Shown here in pieces: positions 7,981 to 16,859 of a DNA stretch of 59,024 nt; within the stretch, counting starts at the first letter, position 1; each line of letters opens with the position of its first letter. The DNA comes from Phycisphaerales bacterium UBA1910 (GTDB taxonomy: Bacteria > Planctomycetota > Phycisphaerae > Phycisphaerales > UBA1924), in contig DDGE01000038.1 in the NCBI GenBank assembly GCA_002337545.1, positions 1 to 59,024 of the forward strand, in the 5' to 3' direction. Position numbers and translations under genes: made by a program. The notes under the pieces were generated by a model that was not told where the DNA came from, did not search any database, and saw only the letters and a list, made by a program, of their open reading frames with translations.

Positions 7981-10900
7981 CTAGCTCGTCTCGGCGACAG
8001 GTTCTTCTCTCATGGAGGCGAGAGCCGCACGGAGGGCGCCGGTCGGCTTCGAATCGTCGTCGTCATGCGGCTGCTCATCATGAACAACCGACTCAGCGGG
8101 CTCATTCTGAATGGCATCTTTCGATATTTCGCCGTCTTCGCCGACCTGATCGAAACGGACCTCTACACGCTTGGAAACACCGCGTTCCTGCATCGTGACG
8201 CCGAACAGCTTATCCGTGGCCTGCATGGTCCGCTTGTTGTGCGTGATCACAATGAATCGTGATTGTTGAGCAAAGATGTCGAGTGTTGAGCAGAAGCGCC
8301 CAACATTCGCCTCGTCAAGAGCCGCATCAACTTCGTCCAGCACACAGAAACACGACGGCTTGGACCGGAAAATCGCAAGTAGCATCGCGACCGCGGTCAT
8401 GGTCTTTTCGCCCCCTGAGAGCTGATTGATCGAACGAGGTTCCTTGCCCGGGGGCTTCGCGATCACCTCGATGCCCGATTCGAGCAGATCGATCTCATCC
8501 GTCTGGACCTTCTGCCCGTCGACTTCTTTGATGAGCCCCATGAGCCGGACCTCTGCACGCCCCCCACCGAACAAGCGGCGGAACATACCGTTGCGGCCGC
8601 CGAACTCCTGCTGGATCGATTCGAATACCTCGCCAAAGCGTGTTCGAGACGCGACATTCAGCTTCTCGATAAGCGTCGCGAGCTTAATGCGTGCCTCGTC
8701 AATATCTTTCACTTGAGCGATAAGTTCGTCGTTGCGCTCCGCAAGGTTCTGCTCTTCGTCAATGGCCGCGATATTGACATTGCCAAGTTTTTTGATCTCG
8801 TCTCGAAGAACATTCACGCGGGCAGTAGTCGTCTCTATATCGATCCGCTCGATATCACCCGGCTCCATGATGTAGCGGTATTCCGGGTACTCGATCACCA
8901 GATCAATATTCAGATCTTCGATCGTTCGTTCTTCGATCGTTTCTCGTTTGACTTCCGTCTCGCGTTTCGCAAGCTCAATCGCGTGCCAATCTCTCTGGAA
9001 TGCTTCTGCACTATCACGAACCGCGGCCAATCGTTCATTGATGACCCGAAGACGCTGATCGGTCTCGCGAACTAAAGCTACCGACTCCTGAGTCTGCGTC
9101 TCAAGAGCCTCGATACGCGTGGTCGCGTCACGCTCCTGCTCGATCGATTCCTCGGCAACCCGCTGGTGTTCATCGAGGATCGCTTTCGATCGTTCAATGT
9201 GTCGCTGTGCCAATGCGCACTGACGCTCTGATTCATCTCGCTGCGTGCGGAGTTGCTCAAGCTGACGCTGCTCTGAACGGAGCTGTTCATGTACGGTTGA
9301 AGACTGGACTCGTGCAGCAGCAACAGTCTCGTTTGCTTCCTCCAGAACCCGTTCGCATTCTTGCAGCTGCGACTTTGAATCTTCAGCGTTCGACCGCTGC
9401 TCTTTGAGAAGCGCTTCGAGCTTTTCAGCTCGCTCAACGAGCGATTGTCGCTCCGAGGCTATCTCCTCCAAACGACGCCCGTTTGTGCGTTGCTCGTTCT
9501 GAATCCGTTCAATCTCTCGAGTCAGACGATCGAGCTCGCTCTGATGTTTATCAAGAGTGTGCTGGGACTGTACCAGGGCCTGCTTCGCATTCGCAACCGA
9601 TGAGTGGAGCGTGGATCTTTTCTCAGCGAGGCGAGATGCGTTCTCGTCAACCCTGGCCAGCTCGGCCCGCTTGGATTCATACTCACTCGTATGTGTTCTG
9701 AGCAGAACGCTCAGCTCATCAAGTTCGGCACGCCGAGCGAGCAGCCCCGCTGCGGGATTATCATTTACGGGCCCCGCACACACTCGCCCATCGGGCTCGA
9801 TCACCGTCCCGGCATGAGTCACAAATCTCGCGGGAATGCCACGGAGCGGTCCTGCAGCGAGCAACATCGCCGTGTCAAGATCTGCAACAAGTAGTGTATT
9901 TGCGAGCACACGATCCAGCATCGATTCAACAAGTGGATTGTTGGTTCGTGCGCTGACAAGCGGACGTAGACGAGTGACACGAGGCCCGAGAACGGAAGCC
10001 AACTGATTCAATGCAAGATCGCTGGGCAGCGAATCCCCCATCCCTGAAAGCGGGAGGAAGGTCACTCGCCCGGGGAGATCATCCAACTCTGAAGTCGTCG
10101 GCATAGCCGCCAGAGATTCAACGACAACTGACTGGAGAGCGTCTTCCAGCGCAGATTCAATCGGGCTGGCATGTTCGGTTGAGACCTCAATAAGTTCCGC
10201 CAGAGGACCGAGCACTCCTGAGAAACCCTGCCCCTGCTCCTTGCGTTCGAGCACAGCGCGAACCGCATCGTCCAAGCCAACGCGGGACTTCACCATCTCC
10301 TCAAGCGTACTCGTTCGGGTCTCCAGGCGGACCCGCTGCTCGTCCAACTGATCCACCAGCTCTGCGAGTTGCGAACGAGTATCTCCAATGCGTTGCTCGT
10401 CATTGGTGATCGAATCGAGTTCGGCAGCTAGCGTCGATATTTCAGATTCGAGCTTCTCAATCTCAGACTGCGTCTGACTGATATGCGAAGCTCGCTCCTC
10501 CTTGGTTGATACGAGCGACGCCTGTCGTTCTCGCAGCACATTCGCCTGCTCCGTGATCGATTCAATGCGTCGCTCATCAGACTGGACACGCGTCGTGAGA
10601 GTTGCATGCTCCCGCTCGATCGAGGCACATGCAGCCCGGGTCTCATCAAGCTGCTGACGATGAGTAGCCGCGTCACGGGCCGCGGCGTGCTTGGTTTCGT
10701 TTGCCTGGGTCAGCGAGGCCTGAGCGGTCTCAAGCTGCGACTCCAGTGTCTCAACACCTTCCGCATGGCGTTCGATCGCCTTGTCCAACTCGCTCAGTCG
10801 CGATGTTGATTCTTCGAGCCGGGTTGTTTCAAGCTCAACACCCCGTGCGGCTTCATCGATCGCCTTTAAAGTCATCGCCCCCCGCTGCTGCGCGGTTTCC

Positions 10901-12090
10901 AGCTGATGCCTCGCCTTCGTGAGTTGCTCCTCAACTTCGCGCAAAGCGCGTGTGCGTGCGTGATGATCTTGACTCACCTCATTGTGCTCGTCTTCGGCAT
11001 CGCGTAATGCTTTTTCGGTTACGCGTTTCTCATCCTCAAGAGAAGCCAGCTGAGAGGTGAGGCCTTCAAGCCGACGACGGATATCGTCGTATTGCTCAAA
11101 GGCGAGAGACATGCGCAGCGCACGGTACTCCGTGTCCAGCTCTTGGAATCGGCGTGCCTTGCTTGCTTGCCCCTTGACGAGTCGGAGCCTGCGTTCAGTA
11201 GAATCGAGCTGCTCACGCGTACGAACAAGATTCGTTTCTGTCTTTTCAAGTTTTCGCTGTGCTTCAACACGGCGCAAGCGATACTTCGCGATTCCGGCCG
11301 CTTCTTCAAAGATCACCCGCCGTTCCATAGGAGAGGCGAGAAGCATGCGATCAACCTTGCCCTGCTCGATGATCGAGTACGCATCAGCACCGATGCCAGT
11401 ATCGAGGAAGAGATCGCGAATATCCTTGAGCCGAGCAGTCCGACCATTGATAATGTATTTCGATTTACCGTCGCGGAAGAGTTGTCGTTCAACGGATACC
11501 TCATCAGCGTCGATAGGTAGCGGACGACCAATTCGGTGACGCGCTGTCAGGATCGCAGCGGCCTCTGACTCGCCCTCTTCGGCGGCACGGTCTGCTTCTT
11601 CATCAGAAACATGCTCATCGTGAATGGGGTGATGCTCTTGACTGTCTGTAGCAGTTTCATCAGATTGCGACTCCTCGGATGCCAGCGCCTCCGCACGACC
11701 GACCGCATCAGCGAGCTGCTCTAGAAGCTCCTCGGTAAGCTTGGGGTTCTCGAAGGTAAGGCACACAGAAGCCATGCCGGCAGGCTTTCGGACCGCCGAT
11801 CCTGCAAAGATGACATCGATCATCTCCTTGCCACGCAGAGACTTAGAGGATCGCTCGCCCAAGACCCATTTGATCGCATCGACCACATTGGATTTGCCGC
11901 ACCCGTTCGGGCCAACGATCCCGGTGATCGGATCAGAGAATGAGAATGTCGTTTTATCCGCGAAACTCTTGAACCCCGAAAGGGTGAGCGATGCCAGTCG
12001 CAAACCAGCTGCCCGTGGAAGCACCACTGGAGCATCGGAGACCACTTGGGGTGGTGTCATCTCGGCGGTAGTAGATATGGCCTGGGTCAT
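7981..12090 (-). CDS. smc: Chromosome segregation protein SMC
   Basis: Bacterial SMC of about 1369 residues, longer than the usual 1150-1200. It forms the dimeric ATPase core of condensin with ScpA and ScpB. The N-terminal head has Walker A GPNGCGKSN and the R-loop region KWVLGERSSKSLRG. Long coiled coils flank a hinge (about residues 600-770, starting GFSGVLGPLAELI). The C-terminal head has the signature INQLSGGEKTMTAVAMLLA, Walker B CFCVLDEVDAALDEAN and the D-loop. An acidic insert of about 65 residues rich in E, D and S interrupts the N-terminal head after TFENPKL. The frame opens at a TTG at 12120, but the ATG at 12090 has GGAGGT upstream (12102-12107) and is preferred. gcvH is divergent. 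Confidence 0.96.
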   Translation of the reverse strand: MTQAISTTAEMTPPQVVSDAPVVLPRAAGLRLASLTLSGFKSFADKTTFSFSDPITGIVGPNGCGKSNVVDAIKWVLGERSSKSLRGKEMIDVIFAGSAVRKPAGMASVCLTFENPKLTEELLEQLADAVGRAEALASEESQSDETATDSQEHHPIHDEHVSDEEADRAAEEGESEAAAILTARHRIGRPLPIDADEVSVERQLFRDGKSKYIINGRTARLKDIRDLFLDTGIGADAYSIIEQGKVDRMLLASPMERRVIFEEAAGIAKYRLRRVEAQRKLEKTETNLVRTREQLDSTERRLRLVKGQASKARRFQELDTEYRALRMSLAFEQYDDIRRRLEGLTSQLASLEDEKRVTEKALRDAEDEHNEVSQDHHARTRALREVEEQLTKARHQLETAQQRGAMTLKAIDEAARGVELETTRLEESTSRLSELDKAIERHAEGVETLESQLETAQASLTQANETKHAAARDAATHRQQLDETRAACASIEREHATLTTRVQSDERRIESITEQANVLRERQASLVSTKEERASHISQTQSEIEKLESEISTLAAELDSITNDEQRIGDTRSQLAELVDQLDEQRVRLETRTSTLEEMVKSRVGLDDAVRAVLERKEQGQGFSGVLGPLAELIEVSTEHASPIESALEDALQSVVVESLAAMPTTSELDDLPGRVTFLPLSGMGDSLPSDLALNQLASVLGPRVTRLRPLVSARTNNPLVESMLDRVLANTLLVADLDTAMLLAAGPLRGIPARFVTHAGTVIEPDGRVCAGPVNDNPAAGLLARRAELDELSVLLRTHTSEYESKRAELARVDENASRLAEKRSTLHSSVANAKQALVQSQHTLDKHQSELDRLTREIERIQNEQRTNGRRLEEIASERQSLVERAEKLEALLKEQRSNAEDSKSQLQECERVLEEANETVAAARVQSSTVHEQLRSEQRQLEQLRTQRDESERQCALAQRHIERSKAILDEHQRVAEESIEQERDATTRIEALETQTQESVALVRETDQRLRVINERLAAVRDSAEAFQRDWHAIELAKRETEVKRETIEERTIEDLNIDLVIEYPEYRYIMEPGDIERIDIETTTARVNVLRDEIKKLGNVNIAAIDEEQNLAERNDELIAQVKDIDEARIKLATLIEKLNVASRTRFGEVFESIQQEFGGRNGMFRRLFGGGRAEVRLMGLIKEVDGQKVQTDEIDLLESGIEVIAKPPGKEPRSINQLSGGEKTMTAVAMLLAIFRSKPSCFCVLDEVDAALDEANVGRFCSTLDIFAQQSRFIVITHNKRTMQATDKLFGVTMQERGVSKRVEVRFDQVGEDGEISKDAIQNEPAESVVHDEQPHDDDDSKPTGALRAALASMREEPVAETS

Positions 12091-12159
12091 GATCAGCGCA
12101 ACCTCCGTGTCGGCTGTCAAGCGAGTGTGAAAACGACTGCGTGTACAGACGGCCGAAAG

Positions 12160-12176
12160 CCCCGGATCCTCCGGGG
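12160..12176. repeat. GC-rich hairpin between smc and gcvH
   Basis: CCCCGGA and TCCGGGG form perfect 7-base arms around a 3-base loop; flanking AAGC and GCTT can extend the stem with a mismatch. It lies in the divergent smc/gcvH intergenic region and is not followed by a T-run, so it is not a standard terminator. A role in the leader of smc is possible but not shown. Confidence 0.45.
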
Positions 12177-12267
12177 TGCTTCAAGCTATTACAAATCATA
12201 TCGGAAAACCCGATCCATGGGCGTGAATGGCGTGTTTTTTGTTTAGAAACCCGTGTTGCTCCAGCCC

Positions 12268-12295
12268 TTGCCGATTCAAGACTCGCGTCTACAAT
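12268..12295 (+). promoter_or_regulatory. Predicted sigma-70-type promoter of gcvH
   Basis: TTGCCG at 12268-12273 and TACAAT at 12290-12295 are separated by 16 bases. Transcription would begin near 12302, leaving a leader of about 30 bases with GAGGA before the gcvH ATG. No glycine riboswitch fold fits in so short a leader. Confidence 0.5.
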
Positions 12296-12333
12296 CGGGC
12301 TTTCCCACACTCAACATCGAGGAACTGAGACCC

Positions 12334-12708
12334 ATGAGCACCCCCACCGATCGCGTCTACTCTGAATCGCACGAATGGCACAAGGTTGATGGCGAGGTCG
12401 TCACGATCGGGCTCACGACATATGCCGTCGATCAACTGACGGATGTCACTTTCGTTGAAATGCAGGAATCAGGCACCGAGGTGAACGCAGGCGATTCCGT
12501 CGGCGAAGTTGAATCCGTCAAGACCACAAGCGATATCTACACCGCCGCATCAGGCGAGATCGTTGAAGTCAATGACGCACTCTCAGACAACCCCGAACTC
12601 GTGAACAATGACCCCTACGGTGACGGCTGGCTCGTCAAAATCAAGATTTCAGACCGAGGAATGCTGGATGAATGCATGGATGCGGCCGCGTACGACGCAT
12701 CGCTCTGA
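12334..12708 (+). CDS. gcvH: Glycine cleavage system H protein
   Basis: Lipoyl carrier of the glycine cleavage complex, 124 residues, the usual size. It shuttles the methylamine and dihydrolipoyl arm between the P, T and L proteins. The N-terminus YSESHEWHKVDGEVVTIGLT is typical. The lipoylated lysine is in GEVESVKTTSDIYTAASGEI (about residue 64), and the C-terminal NDDPYGDGWLVKIK-like segment (here NNDPYGDGWLVKIKI) is conserved. The ATG at 12334 has GAGGA at 12320-12324. No P, T or L protein gene is in the window, so it stands alone, as H protein often does; it may also serve lipoate transfer. A strong hairpin terminator follows. Confidence 0.96.
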   Translation: MSTPTDRVYSESHEWHKVDGEVVTIGLTTYAVDQLTDVTFVEMQESGTEVNAGDSVGEVESVKTTSDIYTAASGEIVEVNDALSDNPELVNNDPYGDGWLVKIKISDRGMLDECMDAAAYDASL

Positions 12709-12747
12709 GCACTCAGCCCCCGTTTTTCATTGAATCATATCGGACAC

Positions 12748-12780
12748 GAAAACGCCCCACGCTGGTCGGCGGGGCGTTTT
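12748..12780. terminator. Bidirectional terminator between gcvH and pyk
   Basis: AAAACGCCCC and GGGGCGTTTT form a 10-base stem around a 12-base loop with T-runs on both strands. It lies between the ends of the converging gcvH and pyk genes and can serve both. Confidence 0.85.
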
Positions 12781-12857
12781 GTATTGACATGTTCGCAGTG
12801 ATGTATCATCGCAATCCCATCGGGATCGCTGCGACTGAACTGGCCGTGACGAGAACC

Positions 12858-14432
12858 TTACCGAGTATCCGAGACACGGAATCCTGAAGAGGGATCACCC
12901 ATGCGGAGAATTGAGACGGTGCTCTGTGCTAGCAGCGCCCCGAGAGGCTTGCCCGCAACAAGCAGCACCGTATCTCCGTCTTCAGTAATGCCCTCGTTGC
13001 GGATGAGATTCTCAACCATGTCGGTCCAATCACGAAGACGCCCGGTTTCTGGCGGCTCGGTATAAATCGGGTGAACACCGCCGTACAGGGACATTCGTCG
13101 CGATGCCAACTTGGAAGATGTGAATGCGTAGATCGGCACTCGGAAGTTGTTCTGAGAAAGGTATCTAGCCATCCCGCCCGCCTCAGACCAGACAGCCACT
13201 GCCTTCGCCCCAAGCTCATCAGCCATATACCAAACGCCCTTGGCCAGAGCCGCAGAGCGAAACGGGTATTCCTTGAGCGTCGGTGTGGATTGGTTCAGCG
13301 TCATCTCATCCATGCGTGATTCGGTGACACGGATGATCCGCTGCATCGTTTCAACCACAACACGGGGGTGTTTGCCCACCGCGGTTTCACCAGACAACAT
13401 CACCGCGTCACACCCATCGAGAACAGCGTTCGCAACATCAGACGCTTCCGCACGCGTCGGAGTGACGGAGTCGATCATGGTTTCAAGCATCTGGGTCGCA
13501 ACGATGACCGGTTTCCCAAGCATGTTGCACCGCGAGAGGATGTACTTCTGGATAATTGGAACCTTCGCGACATCCATCTCTACACCGAGATCGCCACGAG
13601 CGACCATGACCGCGTCAGTCGCCTCGATAATCTCATCCAGATTCGCAACGGCTTGTGGCTTTTCAATCTTCGCTACAACGGGGATTGAATGGTCAATTTC
13701 ATCGTACTGCTCAACAACTTCCTTGGGACGCCACTCCTCAAGTTTGGTTTTGAGCTCACGGATCTCATGCGGGGTTCGGACAAATGAAAGAGCGACATAG
13801 TCAAGATTGTTTTCAGCGGCCCATTTCGCACACGCCCAATCCTTCTCTGTGATCGCGGGCATATTGAGCTCTGACTCGGGGAGATTGATCCCCTTCTTGC
13901 TCGTGATTCGACCGCCGATGGTCACTCGACAACGGAGCGACTCGCCCGGGACCTGATCGACGGCGAGCATGCGGATATGCCCATCATTGATCAGAACACG
14001 CTGCCCAGGAAGCACATCGTCATAAAGCTCATCAAACGAGGCCCCAAATGTTGGGATGCCATTGATCAGCTCCGCTTCGCCCTGCCCTCTCTTGAACACG
14101 ATATCGTCGCCGGCATTGACGATCATTCCACCATCTGGGTCGATGTCGGGAACCACCCCGACACGCATTTTGGGCCCCTGCAGGTCACCAAGGATTCCGA
14201 CGCATCTGCCGGACACTTCAATCGCACGGCGGACTCTCATGAGACGCTCGTCCATCTCTTCGAGCGATCCGTGCGAGAAGTTCAGGCGGAAAATAGACAC
14301 CCCGGCTTCAATAAGCTTCTCGAGCGTCTCGTCCGAATCACTCGCGGGGCCGAGTGTGGCAACTATTTTGGCGTGTGGCGGACGCATAGGCTCCGCATCG
14401 ATCCAGGACACAGGTTGTGCGTGGGGGCTCAT
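12858..14432 (-). CDS. pyk: Pyruvate kinase
   Basis: Converts phosphoenolpyruvate and ADP to pyruvate and ATP, the last step of glycolysis. About 524 residues. After a short leader the barrel starts at AKIVATLGPASDSDETLEKL, with substrate residues in FRLNFSHGS. The catalytic lysine signature IPVVAKIEKPQAV, the metal-binding MVARGDLGVEMD and the loop ATQMLETMIDSVTPTRAE are intact. The C-terminal regulatory domain is present (FTSSKLASRRMSLYGGVHP). Two longer starts exist (ATG at 14483 and a TTG at 14531), but the ATG at 14432 has GAGGAG six bases upstream and is preferred. Monocistronic as far as can be seen. Confidence 0.96.
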   Translation of the reverse strand: MSPHAQPVSWIDAEPMRPPHAKIVATLGPASDSDETLEKLIEAGVSIFRLNFSHGSLEEMDERLMRVRRAIEVSGRCVGILGDLQGPKMRVGVVPDIDPDGGMIVNAGDDIVFKRGQGEAELINGIPTFGASFDELYDDVLPGQRVLINDGHIRMLAVDQVPGESLRCRVTIGGRITSKKGINLPESELNMPAITEKDWACAKWAAENNLDYVALSFVRTPHEIRELKTKLEEWRPKEVVEQYDEIDHSIPVVAKIEKPQAVANLDEIIEATDAVMVARGDLGVEMDVAKVPIIQKYILSRCNMLGKPVIVATQMLETMIDSVTPTRAEASDVANAVLDGCDAVMLSGETAVGKHPRVVVETMQRIIRVTESRMDEMTLNQSTPTLKEYPFRSAALAKGVWYMADELGAKAVAVWSEAGGMARYLSQNNFRVPIYAFTSSKLASRRMSLYGGVHPIYTEPPETGRLRDWTDMVENLIRNEGITEDGDTVLLVAGKPLGALLAQSTVSILRMGDPSSGFRVSDTR

Positions 14433-14566
14433 GGATGCTCCTCGGGGCGGGTGTGTGTACTGCATCGGTTCGATCGTAGTCATGCCCTCATTATTGCGCC
14501 GCACAAGCACTTTCGCGACGATGGGCGACAAGATTCGATGAACTTGGGCCGTAAATCAACGCAGCA

Positions 14567-15040
14567 TCACCCTGAATACGGCTCGCGATAGAAACCGTGC
14601 CCTTCATCTACCAGTTTCCCGTTCTTCACCAGTACCTTCCAGATTTTGGGGTCGAACTCGGACGGACCGGGCGGTTGGATTGAACCGATATCTGCCTTCT
14701 TCCCGCTCGTCACTTCTCGCTGAGAAATCTGTGATTCCTGATCCAGCTTCAGATATTTAAGCCGGTGCCGAAACGCACGAAGGGCCTCATTCAGCTGTGT
14801 TTGGTTGAAATCCGGGAGAGATTCTGATTGTTCGAAGGCCTCAGGATTCTCAAGCCTCTGGATCATCTCATCAAGAGCGCTCTGATCCCGTTCCGCTGTA
14901 ATCCTCTTAAGTTCCGCTTGGTCGACCGGCATGCGACCGAGCAGACGCTCGAGCAATGCCCAATGCTCCATCTGCCGTACAGGGTCTGTCGCTTCGCGGA
15001 GCTTGATTTCTGTATCTCGGATCTTCTCGATGATGTTCAT
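14567..15040 (-). CDS. Hypothetical protein
   Basis: A 157-residue soluble protein I do not recognise. The first 115 residues look helical and charged (MNIIEKIRDTEIKLREATD, RITAERDQSALDEMIQRLE), with a possible short coiled coil. The C-terminal 40 residues are proline and glycine rich (IQPPGPSEFDPKIWKVLVK) and end in GHGFYREPYSG. No signal peptide, membrane segment or cysteine is present. It starts 10 bases downstream of the MscS stop on the same strand, so the two are probably cotranscribed. No function can be proposed. Confidence 0.7.
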   Translation of the reverse strand: MNIIEKIRDTEIKLREATDPVRQMEHWALLERLLGRMPVDQAELKRITAERDQSALDEMIQRLENPEAFEQSESLPDFNQTQLNEALRAFRHRLKYLKLDQESQISQREVTSGKKADIGSIQPPGPSEFDPKIWKVLVKNGKLVDEGHGFYREPYSG

Positions 15041-15049
15041 GCCATCATT

Positions 15050-16645
15050 CTATCTGTTCTCTCGCTCAAGCTCGATCCGGGTGCGGGCGAGGTAAGCACC
15101 TCCATCCAAATCACGGACGAACGCCACAATCTGCTCGCGAAGATCACACGACATAATCCATGCATCATGGACGGTCGCCCCACCCGATGTGCAACGCAGG
15201 ACGATGTCATCACCGTCGGTATCTGTGACGAGCACCTCGGGCTCTTCCGCTCCGTCAGCATCGAACTTCTCATGCTCATTCGCGAGTTCGATGAACTTCT
15301 CCCGTATGACATCTACTGGAGCCCGCGCATCCAGATGGAGGTAAATCGGCTTCACGAGATAGGTCTTGTTGAGCGACCAGTTCTCGAACCAGTTGTCGAT
15401 AAAGTACTTAATCGGAAACACAAGCCGTCGATGATCCCAGGCATTTACGACGACATAGGTATAACTCACCTGCTCGATCGTCCCCCAGTTCTCTTCGATG
15501 TAGACCGTGTCCCCGAGTTTGAAGGGTTGCGTAAGCGCGATCTGAAGCCCGGCAATTAGGTTTCCAAGCACCGCGTGTCCTGCTATCCCGAAAATCACCG
15601 CGGCAACCCCAGCCGAAGACATCAGGGTGATCCCAAGCGTACGAGCCATGTCGAGTTGCAAAAGCACAACGCCGACACCGACAAACGCGGTCACGAGAAG
15701 AATTGTATAACGGGCTACTGTCAACTGAGTGAGCACTCGGCGTTCGGATTCAGAGCCCTCCTCATGAAACTTTCGAATCGCATCCCGGGCGAAAGTGTCG
15801 ATCACCACATTCAGGACCCGCATCACAAGGAAAGTCAGGGCCGCGATAAGCAAAACCAGAACGATTGGGTCAGCAATTGTCGCGATCGCCCCTGGGAGTG
15901 AGATCCCGAACTCCGCAACAAGCCACAGCACGAATGCCGCTACGAGGATGCTGATCGGCCAGTCAAGCTTCTCGAGCATCTTCAGTGTTACCGCGTCCGC
16001 ACGCTTAACAATCCACTTCAGAATCCGCGAGACCCAGTATCCCGCCAGTGGCGCCACGACAAGCGTGATACAGATCACGACGATTTTCCAGATCGCCACG
16101 CCCCCCATCACCCGTTCACTGGCCCAGTCAGGAGTGTGGTCGTCGATCCAACCCGGCCCATGCTCCTTATACAGCATCGGAATGTTTTCCACACTCTGTG
16201 CCGCGAACTGCCAGATGTGTTCACCCGTGCTGCTCTGAACCCGTTCTACTCGGATCGGGACTGATCGCCCATTGAGGTCGATCTCTCCCAGAGAAATACT
16301 TTTTCGTTCTTTTCCCGCCGAGTCATTCGCCCCCACGACCGGAGATGTATCGCCAATCCCCTCTGCCTGGTCAGGAAGGCGCGACCAATCGATCCAGAGT
16401 TCCTGCGTGAGGACAAAGTGAAGTTGCTCCGCCGCCATAATCGGCGAAAGGTTCGGCAAGAGCCGCATATTTAATGCCTGTGCTGCACGCCCGTAATCTT
16501 CTGCCCGGGCATAATCTATGAAGTGTTCAACACAGGCCTGAGGCGTCTCTAGATTCGCCTTGGACTGAGCCATTGCCTGCTGCTGAACGCATGCGATGAG
16601 CATCAGCAATGCTGCTTGAAGTTGAAATCGTCCCCATTTTCTCAT
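15050..16645 (-). CDS. MscS-family mechanosensitive channel
   Basis: About 531 residues. A signal peptide (MRKWGRFQLQAALLMLIACVQQQAMAQ) and a periplasmic domain of about 130 residues precede five hydrophobic segments. The pore helix and beta domain are clear: GVAAVIFGIAGHAVLGNL then IALTQPFKLGDTVYIEENWG and RRLVFPIKYFIDNWFENWS, the canonical MscS sequence. The channel releases solutes at hypo-osmotic shock or modulates membrane tension. It is larger than E. coli MscS (286 residues) because of the N-terminal domain, which resembles other planctomycete and proteobacterial MscS paralogs. The frame opens at a GTG at 16663; the ATG at 16645 gives a better signal peptide. Divergent from hpd. Confidence 0.92.
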   Translation of the reverse strand: MRKWGRFQLQAALLMLIACVQQQAMAQSKANLETPQACVEHFIDYARAEDYGRAAQALNMRLLPNLSPIMAAEQLHFVLTQELWIDWSRLPDQAEGIGDTSPVVGANDSAGKERKSISLGEIDLNGRSVPIRVERVQSSTGEHIWQFAAQSVENIPMLYKEHGPGWIDDHTPDWASERVMGGVAIWKIVVICITLVVAPLAGYWVSRILKWIVKRADAVTLKMLEKLDWPISILVAAFVLWLVAEFGISLPGAIATIADPIVLVLLIAALTFLVMRVLNVVIDTFARDAIRKFHEEGSESERRVLTQLTVARYTILLVTAFVGVGVVLLQLDMARTLGITLMSSAGVAAVIFGIAGHAVLGNLIAGLQIALTQPFKLGDTVYIEENWGTIEQVSYTYVVVNAWDHRRLVFPIKYFIDNWFENWSLNKTYLVKPIYLHLDARAPVDVIREKFIELANEHEKFDADGAEEPEVLVTDTDGDDIVLRCTSGGATVHDAWIMSCDLREQIVAFVRDLDGGAYLARTRIELERENR

Positions 16646-16732
16646 GAAGACAGTTTGGGCCACGCAGATGAAGCCAGGATGAAAATCGGATTGGTTTCAC
16701 TTGAATCACGGGTTCTCGATGAAAACTTGTTC

Positions 16733-16761
16733 TTGGCAGCCTCCCAAAATGGTGCTAAAAT
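16733..16761 (+). promoter_or_regulatory. Predicted sigma-70-type promoter of hpd
   Basis: TTGGCA at 16733-16738 and TAAAAT at 16756-16761 are separated by 17 bases, a near-consensus arrangement. It lies in the divergent mscS/hpd region and leaves a leader of about 90 bases before the hpd ATG. A GC-rich stretch (CCGGGACCTGGGCTCCCG, about 16770-16787) in that leader can fold. Confidence 0.6.
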
Positions 16762-16859
16762 AAGTTCACCGGGACCTGGGCTCCCGCCGAGTGACGCCTT
16801 CAGCTTGGGCGAAGAGATCGGCAACAGGCCGCCCAAGAACTGAATCAAGGACATTCGAT

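Noticed and set aside
12121..12333. Glycine riboswitch in front of gcvH
   Set aside because: The predicted leader is only about 30 bases and no tandem aptamer pattern is seen.
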